Shown here: positions 40,682 to 46,970 of the stretch, piece after piece
Numbering within the stretch: position 1 is the stretch's first letter
Layout of the letters: each line of letters opens with the position of its first letter
From: Paulinella micropora
Lineage: Eukaryota > Cercozoa > Imbricatea > Euglyphida
Direction: 5' to 3'
NCBI GenBank assembly: GCA_009731375.1
Contig: BJOX01000006.1
Coordinates: 1,769,572 to 1,816,541 of the forward strand
Length of the DNA: 46,970 bases
Position numbers and translations under genes: made by a program
Notes under the pieces: generated by a model
What the model saw: the letters and a program-made list of their open reading frames with translations, nothing else
Databases searched by the model: none
What the model was told of the DNA's origin: nothing

Positions 40682-41308
40682 ATAATACATTTTACCTCTA
40701 ATATTTATTTCTTTTTTTATAATTCGCAGTATTGCTTTCTGTTTGTGAAAGTCGCTAAACTTGGTGAAATGCGGTTCTTTCAATAAACCGTCTTCAACTT
40801 CTAATTCTCTATTCACTTCAAGATATTGTTGAAGGATGTCTTTGAATTGTATGATGTCAAAGTGGTGGTCTACGTGGACATCAACCCGCTCATATATATC
40901 ACCACTTATTTCGCATATGTATCTGGGTTCTACGAATACATCAATAGCCACGATGTCAAGATATTCTTGTATTTGCGGTCTTATCGTATTCCTGCTTGCT
41001 TCTTTTATCACTCTCGCCATTTTTTTTAATTTGCTAAGGCCTATGAGGTCAACACAGCAATTCCACGAAAACGGCTTTCCATCTATACGAAAGTGTTTTC
41101 TCCCAGTGGTTAAATTACTTTCAACATCAACGATACCATTTTTTAGACAAGGGTGATGGGTTATTAGGTCTCGCACGAAATTGCCATCTTCTGGGTTCAG
41201 CACTTCACCATCGTTATATTTGTTTATCATTCTTCTTATGTAGGATTTGATAGATGCTTTTGTTAGAAACCGCCTACCACCCACAATATACAACTTACGA
41301 CTATACAT
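40673..41308 (-). CDS. DUF3223/DCL-like domain protein (211 aa)
   Basis: Start MYSRKLYIVGGRRFLTKASI. Residues ~10-90 show the DUF3223 pattern as I know it: F-(L)-TK...IR..I..Y.DG..L...D..F..DLI.HHP, then a beta hairpin ending F.IDGKPFSWNCCVDLI, including the conserved HHPCLKNG segment. DUF3223 is the domain of plant DCL proteins, linked to plastid rRNA processing and RNA polymerase tails, so an RNA- or transcription-related role is possible (inference). The C-terminal half (RPQIQEYLDIVAIDVF...) is unassigned. It occupies the position of the 147-aa unknown gene of elements 1 and 2. Confidence 0.72.
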   Translation of the reverse strand: MYSRKLYIVGGRRFLTKASIKSYIRRMINKYNDGEVLNPEDGNFVRDLITHHPCLKNGIVDVESNLTTGRKHFRIDGKPFSWNCCVDLIGLSKLKKMARVIKEASRNTIRPQIQEYLDIVAIDVFVEPRYICEISGDIYERVDVHVDHHFDIIQFKDILQQYLEVNRELEVEDGLLKEPHFTKFSDFHKQKAILRIIKKEINIRGKMYYLR

Positions 41309-41352
41309 TACTATATTATTATATTAGAAAAAATTATTACAAAAATAAATAA

Positions 41353-42701
41353 TTATTGGTCTTCTACGAAATTAACGATAACACTCATATTTCCTCCATT
41401 CGCGACAGTAGATACAGACTTTTGTAAAAATGTTAGATTTTCGCCAGGAGCAAGTTGAACATCGTAGGTTCGCAGGTCAATAAGCTGGCTTGAAGTAGCA
41501 TTAACATACAGTTTAAGGATAACATCCGTTATAGTAGCACCACCAAGAGCAGTCGCAGCGGTGTCCTTTGACACAATTGAAGTTTTGGCATCAATATCAG
41601 CAAAGTTCTCCGCCGTAAGGGCACCAGTTGTTTTCACAATTCGCACTATATTAACTTTACTGTCTTCGTTTGATATGCTCACGAGAGTTGGATAAACAAT
41701 TGAATAATTTGTCGCACCACCATCAAAAGTTGTTTTATTTTTATGCTTAGAATTGGACTTTCCGTGGTGCTCGCCTTTTCATCTCCTTCCGCTTCGTTTG
41801 TTATGCTTGAATTAACAGTGTTGGAGCCCTCAATAAACATACTACAACTAGCCGTTTTTAAACTTTGTATTCCATTTCCTGGATTGATATTGTAGATACG
41901 AGCTACAAATGGGAGAGTTGTATTTCGTAGACTGACACCAGTATTGGCATTCGCATACTTAATCATATGGACAAGCTGGAATTCGCCTGTTGTTGGATTC
42001 TCAATTGAAAACTTAATAGCACCAAAGCCCAAATATTGAAATTGAATTTGAAATACATTTCCCTTAGTCCAATCCAGTAAGGGCATATCGCCGGTTCCAT
42101 CACACGGGTCATTCCATCCAGCCTGTTGAACCAAGGTAGGCACTCCTCCCTTACAATGTAGAATATTCATACCCGCATCTCTGTTTTTGTAGAAATAGAA
42201 ACCATTTTGTAAATCATTATCACCAATACCAATAAATGANNNNNNNNNNNNNNNNNNNNNNNNNNNNNNNNNNNNNNNNNNNNNNNNNNNNNNNNNNNNN
42301 NNNNNNNNNNNNNNNNNNNNNNNNNNNNNNNNNNNNNNNNNNNNNNNNNNNNNNNNNNNNGTAAATCTCACACACACTCCCATCCCAGCACGATATTTAA
42401 TTCTTTTTTTTGATTGAATGTATCCGCTAGCCCCTGCCACGGCAGTTGTTGATATGCTAGCCATTGAATTCTTCATTTCAACAGTAGAATTAACAATAGC
42501 ACTATCCCATTTAGCAGAATTCACATTATACATAAATGTCTCTTGAATAATTAGTGTGTATTGTGCTGTGGATATTTCGCCGAATGCTGTTAAGTTGTCA
42601 TTAGTTAATTTTGTTTTTAACTCTCCATAAGTTCCGCATTTCAAATTAACAAAATTCCCTCCATCATCTTGTGCTATCAAATTTCGTTGGTGGGATGTCA
42701 T
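41353..42701 (-). pseudogene. Lectin/fibre-like virion protein with gap and frameshift
   Basis: Start MTSHQRNLIAQDDGGNFVNL; AFGEISTAQYT, KYRAGMGVCVRF, then a 121-N gap (42240-42360), IGIGDNDLQNGFYFYK and KGNVFQIQFQYLGFGAIKFS. The frame changes near 41740, within TTTATTTTTATG, where ...ESPILSIK loses register; the rest continues as MSISNEDSKVNIVRIVKTTG to 41353. The homopolymer position makes a read error likely. Family and context as for 6410. Confidence 0.72.
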
Positions 42702-42757
42702 AGTTTCTATATTATCAAAAAAAATAAATAATCTATCAAAATTAATTACCTGCTCAT

Positions 42758-44222
42758 TTAGGTCCTAGTAATGGTGCCGTTTCTGACATTAACTTCATGC
42801 TGAGTGACGACAAATGTGTAATGATTGTAGGTGGCACTCACGACGGTTGCGATAAACTCCCATCGTCGCTCGGTGTCTAGGGATAATCCGCTGATTTCAT
42901 TTTGGTCCTTGCTCCACAGAGGGCGAGTATTGTCAAAGCTATCGCACCAAAACCAGTTGTATTGATAAACATTGCTATTCATCAAAGACGAGCCTTCCAA
43001 CTTCGGTTTAAGATACATATAGTCTTCTAGTTTTCCAGTTTGACAATCAACATTAAATTCCTGCTGTCGTGCTCCGTCTAGTGTGGTGTAAAATGTTTGG
43101 ACCTTAGCACCAAGCAGGTTGCTATTGTCGTAGGCAGTGTTCTTATTTTCGGTTCCGTTAAACACAGAGTGATAAATCTTCTTAATTCGCCGTCCGTGGC
43201 CTCTGTCAAATCTAAGAATGACATTTTGCGAACCCGAAGTTGCCGTATTTTTATACAAGTAAGAATAATCAATGTTGAAGCTCATACCTTCGGGGCTCAT
43301 AATCTTCTGCTGAATTGATTGGATAACATCGGGATTGGTTTCAACAGCTAAGAAGAGGTTGAGGTTAGTGACGGCCACACTTAAATCCGCCGCCGCAACA
43401 GTGCCTCCGCCAGTAGAAAGAGGGTCATCGTTGTAATAAAAGATTTTGGGTGTCTGTTGCCAAACAATCCGCATAGTCAAAATTTCTGGAAACATAATAG
43501 TTTTATCCAGAGCGAAAATAGTATTGTAAAGCATTCCAAGATTAATCTTAACATTGATAATCGGGTCGGCAGTTCCAATAGTGCCTCCTGAGAAATACTT
43601 AGCCTCATTGTGCGCAACATTAACAACACTAAGAGTGCCAGTTGCTGCTGCGATTAAACTATCATCGTGTCTGCGAGCATTGGTTGCTGGTTGAGTTAAG
43701 TAAGCTCGCATCTTAGCTTGGTATCCAGCCATAACTTCACTAATACGAGAAGTAATCGCCGCCGATACATCACCACCATTTGTAGCACCAACAACGGTCA
43801 AAGGGTCTCCGTTTGCTTTTAGAGCGATAGCATCAAGCAAGCTAACTTTTCTTTCAGTCGCAGCGGTATTACTAAAACTCGCCCCATTTGTTGTGTTGTT
43901 CTTTTGAAGCATACAACCAGCTCCAGAGTTGTTGTCGAGGTTTTCCAAAGCGAGTAAATCATCAATGGAGGTTTCGGGTTTCCAAATCATCTTGCTAATA
44001 TTGCCGACTTCATTAATGTCGCACAGATAAACACCGCCTCTGGTAATCAATTGTATCTGCCTAATTGGTGCCAAGCAGTCCATAAAGCATTTATTGTAGT
44101 TCGCCGCCTTCNNNNNNNNNNTTGACAGAACCCTCACGAGGGGTAAGCTTATTCAAGCGATAAGAAGCGCTGATGTAGTCAGTCTTGCTAAAGTCTAGTT
44201 CTCCTCCGTGCTGTGTGGGCAT
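42758..44222 (-). CDS. MCP: Major capsid protein (with 10-N gap)
   Basis: Start at 44222: MPTQHGGELDFSKTDYISAS. Blocks as in element 1: FMDCLAPIRQIQL, YLCDINEVGNISKMIWKPET, IFALDKTIMFPEILTMRIVW, LAVETNPDVIQSIQQKI, FDRGHGRRIKKIYHSVFN, GLSLDTERRWEFIA. Ends RNGTITRT at 42758. Gap 44112-44121 hides about 50 residues between HGG...REGSV and AANYNKCFM, as judged from element 1. Apart from the gap the frame is clean. Double-jelly-roll capsid assignment is by conservation, size and neighbours. Confidence 0.87.
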
Positions 44223-44239
44223 TTTTTTGTAAGTGCTTT

Positions 44240-44254
44240 GTAGGGACACCCTAC
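44240..44254 (-). terminator. Short GC-rich hairpin
   Basis: GTAGGG-ACA-CCCTAC followed by GACCC, upstream of the capsid start. Related by its GTAGGG...CCCTAC stem and following sequence to the hairpins at 44362 and 45266. Confidence 0.5.
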
Positions 44255-44361
44255 GACCCGAAGTTTTTGGTGAAGCTTTTTTTAAAAAGGTTCCTATATT
44301 TAAATCTAAGAAAAAAATAAATAAATAATTCAAAAATACATTACTAACCTCCTGCGGGGTT

Positions 44362-44382
44362 GTAGGGGGAGCAGGCCCCTAC
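44362..44382 (-). terminator. GC-rich hairpin overlapping penton stop codon
   Basis: GTAGGGG...CCCCTAC with a 7-bp stem. On the minus strand the TAG stop of the penton gene (44379-44381) is part of the stem. Same hairpin and surroundings at 45266-45286. Confidence 0.65.
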
Positions 44383-45191
44383 CGGCTTTTCAACAAATTA
44401 AAAAATGATGTAAATAAATTAAAATAATTCGTCTCGCGGTAAATCAATAGCGTCATTACAATACCTAACCCGTTGAGATTAACTGGTTGGTCGTTTTCGT
44501 CAGTCAAGTAGAACCGATACAAATTGCTTGAACTAGTTGATAGTCGTTTGCCGTATTCACTGCCCGAGCCGTCGTAGATAACAAAGCCAAACGGGATTTC
44601 ATTCGCGGTATATATTTCCTGTAATACGTGATTATCGCCTTCGCCTACTAAATCTGACTGTAAATATAATGTTTTTTCGCCAGTCAAGATTATGACATTT
44701 GGGGACCTAATGGTATTTTTGGCAAAGAAATATGTTGAGTCGCGGTCAAAACCCATTACTTCGTGAATACGAGTTTCGGTGTCAAATATAAACCGCGGTT
44801 GTATTCCTCCGTTGTTCGCTACGGTAAATAATAGCTTTCCGTCTTCTGGGTCGTTATTGGTATTGTTGCTTGTTATTGTATATGTGTAGTCATTGGGGCT
44901 ATCTGCGGTTAGCACCTCGGCCAGTTTATTCTTTAAGTTATTCATCGTGTAGTTGCCCTCGGGTATCGTAATGAGCGCCTCATACCCATCTTCACTCAGA
45001 GTAAAAGTGTTGTAAGGACTGGCCACAGAGTAGTACGATTTCGGAACATAGATATGAAGTATTTTACAATGGGTTGGATTGTCTAGCGATTTCATATCAA
45101 TGGAGTGAGTGAAATCACTGTCTGTGCCGTTTATCCTATTCTTACTGTTGACATAGTAAATGTTAGAGCTCCTACCTCCCCTATATTCCAT
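44379..45191 (-). CDS. Penton / minor capsid protein (270 aa, intact)
   Basis: Start MEYRGGRSSNIYYVNSKNRI. Blocks: GTDSDFTHSIDMKSLDNPTH, CKILHIYVPKSYYSV, NTFTLSEDGYEALITIPEGN, then EVMGFDRDSTYFFAKNT and ILTGEKTLYLQSDLVGEGDN, and an all-beta C-terminal half ending NLLKSR. The two-part architecture with the KSYY and GEK segments is that of the Polinton/PLV minor capsid (penton-like) protein. It is the reference for the frameshifted copy at 9262 and the truncated one at 35284. The stop is inside a hairpin. Confidence 0.88.
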   Translation of the reverse strand: MEYRGGRSSNIYYVNSKNRINGTDSDFTHSIDMKSLDNPTHCKILHIYVPKSYYSVASPYNTFTLSEDGYEALITIPEGNYTMNNLKNKLAEVLTADSPNDYTYTITSNNTNNDPEDGKLLFTVANNGGIQPRFIFDTETRIHEVMGFDRDSTYFFAKNTIRSPNVIILTGEKTLYLQSDLVGEGDNHVLQEIYTANEIPFGFVIYDGSGSEYGKRLSTSSSNLYRFYLTDENDQPVNLNGLGIVMTLLIYRETNYFNLFTSFFNLLKSR

Positions 45192-45265
45192 TGCGGAGAC
45201 TTCGCCTCCGCACCTCCAAGTATATTATATATTCTAAAATATATTTTTATTTTACTGGCGGGGTC

Positions 45266-45286
45266 GTAGGGGGAGCAGGCCCCTAC
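45266..45286 (-). terminator. GC-rich hairpin overlapping protease stop codon
   Basis: GTAGGGG...CCCCTAC stem as at 44362-44382, preceded by CTGGCGGGGTC. The TAG stop (45286-45288) of the protease polyprotein borders the stem. A TGCGGAG-CTCCGCA hairpin near 45193-45212 sits upstream of the penton start. Confidence 0.65.
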
Positions 45287-46965
45287 TAAATGTATGTGTC
45301 AAAGCCGTAGCCGTTCTGGACTTTCAACTCATCGGCTTCTTTTTCCTTCAAATCAGTCCAACCGCTAGCAAATTTAAACCGATTACCTTTTGCCCGCTCT
45401 AACAAAAACCTAATACTATGCCATCCGCAAGTGTCTGAGGTGTTTGATTGGTTTTTGACTTGATTAACCTTCATAAGCAGGTATGTGTTCGGCTTACTCT
45501 TTTCGATAAGTTGTTTCATTTGGTGAAGAAATAGCTCTGTCGGATTATATAACGCGAGAGGGTCGTAGATTTCAATAGCGTCATCTTTAATGGTGTCAAT
45601 CCAAACAGCAATCCAATGTGAGCCTGGTTGGCTAGACTTATCCAAGTTCATTATAAATCCATACTTCTTTCTTTTTTCTGGTTTCAGTTTGTTTATTTCA
45701 TCGCTGGCTACCGTGCCGATATACCATTCGTGCTTTTTCATAATGTTGTCTATTTCGTCCGTCATTAGCCCTCTACCTTCCCCCGCTAAGTTAACGGGTA
45801 GCTTTTGTTGCTCTTCTGTTGGAGGTGTTTGCTCTTCTGTTGGTGTTGGTTGTTGCTCTTCTGTTGGCTGTGGTTGTTGTGTTGGTTGTTGCTCTTCTGT
45901 TGGCTGTGGTTGTTGCGGTGGATGCTCTTCTGTTGGCTGTTCTTCGGTTGGTTGAATACCGAGATTATTTGAAACTTGATTTTTAATGTTTGGGTCGCTT
46001 CTCATTTCAGTTACTAAGCTACTTACATAATCCTTCTTCTTCATTTTTTTCCTGTATTTACCCTTCTTCAAATATTTCTTAATTTTTGCTATCGTTAAAA
46101 GTTTGTGTATTAATTCCTCCATCGTTTTTGCCCCAGCACCAGCTTGGTTTATTCCCAAATAATCAGCGAGTTTCTTTCTCATTTCATTCTGGTCTATTCC
46201 TAAATCAATACCTTCATCTACTATAACTTGTGCCATACCCGCTGTCGTGTGTTTTCCTTTAACTTTTTTGGGTGGTGGTTTGCCCCGAGCTTTCATTTCT
46301 TTTTCCAAAGCAGGGCCCGAAGTTTTGGGTATATCCAATTTAGGATACTTGTAATCATTTCTTAAACCTGCGGATATGTATGATATTTTGTCTTTAATTT
46401 CAAAGTGTTTCGCTTTGGCCTCCGCTAGTTTTTTTTCTTGTTCTAATTCTTTTTTGTATTGTTCAGCCAGTTCTTTCTGCTCATCTGCTGATTGGGCATC
46501 GGCTATCGCTTTCTCTATTCCTGTGCCAAGTTTGATAAATTCTGTTTTGCTCAAACCTTTAATAAATTTAGTTGTAAAGCCAGCTTTCTTCATTAATTCA
46601 ATGTATTTTTCTTTTAATTCCTTTTCAGCCTTTTTCTCTTCTTTTGTTTTCAATGGCATCTGCTTTTCTTCTGGTGCTTGTGGTGGTGCTTGTTGTGGTC
46701 CTAATTGTGGTGCTTGTGGTGGTCCTTGTGGTGGTGCTTGTGGTGGTGCTTGTGGTGGTCCTAGTTGTGGTGCTTGTGGTGGTGCTTGGGGTGGTGCTTG
46801 TGGTGGTGCTTGTATGTATTGAGGTTGGAAAGGAGGTAATAACATCAAATTGTTTTTTCTATCTTGTTCAAATTTTACATCCTCTATAAGTTTTTGCTCT
46901 CTGTTCGCCTCCCTTATGAGGTCTTCTTGTCTTTCTTTAATGTCGGCATTCTCCTTCCTCTCCAT
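45286..46965 (-). CDS. PRO: Protease polyprotein with adenain-like C-terminus (partial)
   Basis: At least 559 aa; the frame runs to the window edge. Order: charged coiled coil (EQKLIEDVKFEQDRKNNLML), Pro/Gln/Ala repeats (APPQAPPQAPP, about residues 50-100), helical region (KAGFTTKFIKGLSKTEFIKL, coiled coil), DUF-like LADYLGINQAGAGAKTMEEL, SDPNIKNQVS, acidic TEEQ/PQ repeats (about residues 345-390), then an adenain-like protease: His in GSHWIAVWID, acidic in IEIYDPLALY, Cys in SDTCGWHSIRF, ending GYGFDTYI. In element 1 these parts are separate frames (12173, 11460, 11059/10638). Fusion suggests one long precursor that processes itself and capsid proteins. Confidence 0.85.
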   Translation of the reverse strand: MERKENADIKERQEDLIREANREQKLIEDVKFEQDRKNNLMLLPPFQPQYIQAPPQAPPQAPPQAPQLGPPQAPPQAPPQGPPQAPQLGPQQAPPQAPEEKQMPLKTKEEKKAEKELKEKYIELMKKAGFTTKFIKGLSKTEFIKLGTGIEKAIADAQSADEQKELAEQYKKELEQEKKLAEAKAKHFEIKDKISYISAGLRNDYKYPKLDIPKTSGPALEKEMKARGKPPPKKVKGKHTTAGMAQVIVDEGIDLGIDQNEMRKKLADYLGINQAGAGAKTMEELIHKLLTIAKIKKYLKKGKYRKKMKKKDYVSSLVTEMRSDPNIKNQVSNNLGIQPTEEQPTEEHPPQQPQPTEEQQPTQQPQPTEEQQPTPTEEQTPPTEEQQKLPVNLAGEGRGLMTDEIDNIMKKHEWYIGTVASDEINKLKPEKRKKYGFIMNLDKSSQPGSHWIAVWIDTIKDDAIEIYDPLALYNPTELFLHQMKQLIEKSKPNTYLLMKVNQVKNQSNTSDTCGWHSIRFLLERAKGNRFKFASGWTDLKEKEADELKVQNGYGFDTYI

Positions 46966-46970
46966 TCTTT

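Larger units (their letters stand above)
35661..46970. mobile_element. Element 3: better-preserved Polinton-like element (incomplete)
   Basis: Runs past the right end of the window. Gene order: two small genes, PolB (plus); lipase (minus); ExoX-C-like (plus); DUF3223-like, lectin-like, capsid, penton, protease polyprotein (minus). Higher GC than element 2 and few lesions, with three scaffold gaps (38632-38641, 42240-42360, 44112-44121). No integrase, ATPase or right terminus is seen; those would lie beyond the window. Bases 35661-35812 hold no gene. Confidence 0.82.

Noticed and set aside
46644-46889. Valine-rich plus-strand frame
   Set aside because: Shadow of the Pro/Gln/Ala repeat of the protease polyprotein on the other strand.

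Overview
The window is eukaryotic, probably from a protist or another repeat-rich genome; the host cannot be identified from sequence alone. The evidence is about 5 kb of compound microsatellite, AT-rich inserted DNA, fixed 10-N scaffold gaps, and three genomes or genome fragments of endogenous Polinton/Maverick-like (PLV, virophage-related) dsDNA viruses. All recognisable genes read in the standard code. I saw no rRNA, tRNA or CRISPR.

Layout. (1) 1-5188: microsatellites (GATA, TACA/CATA, CAGA/GA, TCTG/TG) with short unique islands, one holding a 222-bp foldback repeat; no credible gene. (2) 5195-26519: element 1, a complete 21.3-kb Polinton-like insertion with ~309-bp terminal inverted repeats and a perfect 6-bp target duplication TATGTG (5189-5194 and 26520-26525) inside a TG-rich microsatellite. 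It carries capsid genes, an adenain-like protease, an A32/FtsK-type packaging ATPase, a phage-like tail fibre ending in an S74 intramolecular chaperone, a DDE/rve integrase and a Polinton-type PolB. (3) 26526-26858: microsatellite, poly-C and a gap. (4) 26859-~35600: element 2, a decayed partial element with a different, OTU-like-fused PolB, the same small genes, a GIY-YIG endonuclease, the lectin-like virion protein, a major capsid gene with one nonsense codon, and a truncated penton gene. (5) 35611-35660: a 50-bp imperfect palindrome at the junction. (6) 35661-46970 (runs off the window): element 3, better preserved, with PolB, a class-3 lipase, an ExoX-C-like protein, a DUF3223/DCL-like protein, the lectin-like protein, capsid, penton and a protease polyprotein.

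How the genes fit together. The shared block (lectin-like protein, major capsid, penton, protease, ATPase) is a virion morphogenesis module in one transcriptional direction. PolB, the ExoX-C-like protein and small coiled-coil proteins form the replication/regulation side, mostly on the opposite strand. The three elements keep the morphogenesis module but swap PolB type, host-attachment genes and homing endonucleases, which is modular evolution visible in one locus.

Condition. Elements 1 and 2 contain many single-nucleotide frameshifts. Several lie in homopolymers, so decay and long-read sequencing error cannot be separated here. Element 3's PolB becomes a clean frame once an assembly overlap at 38580-38693 is recognised.
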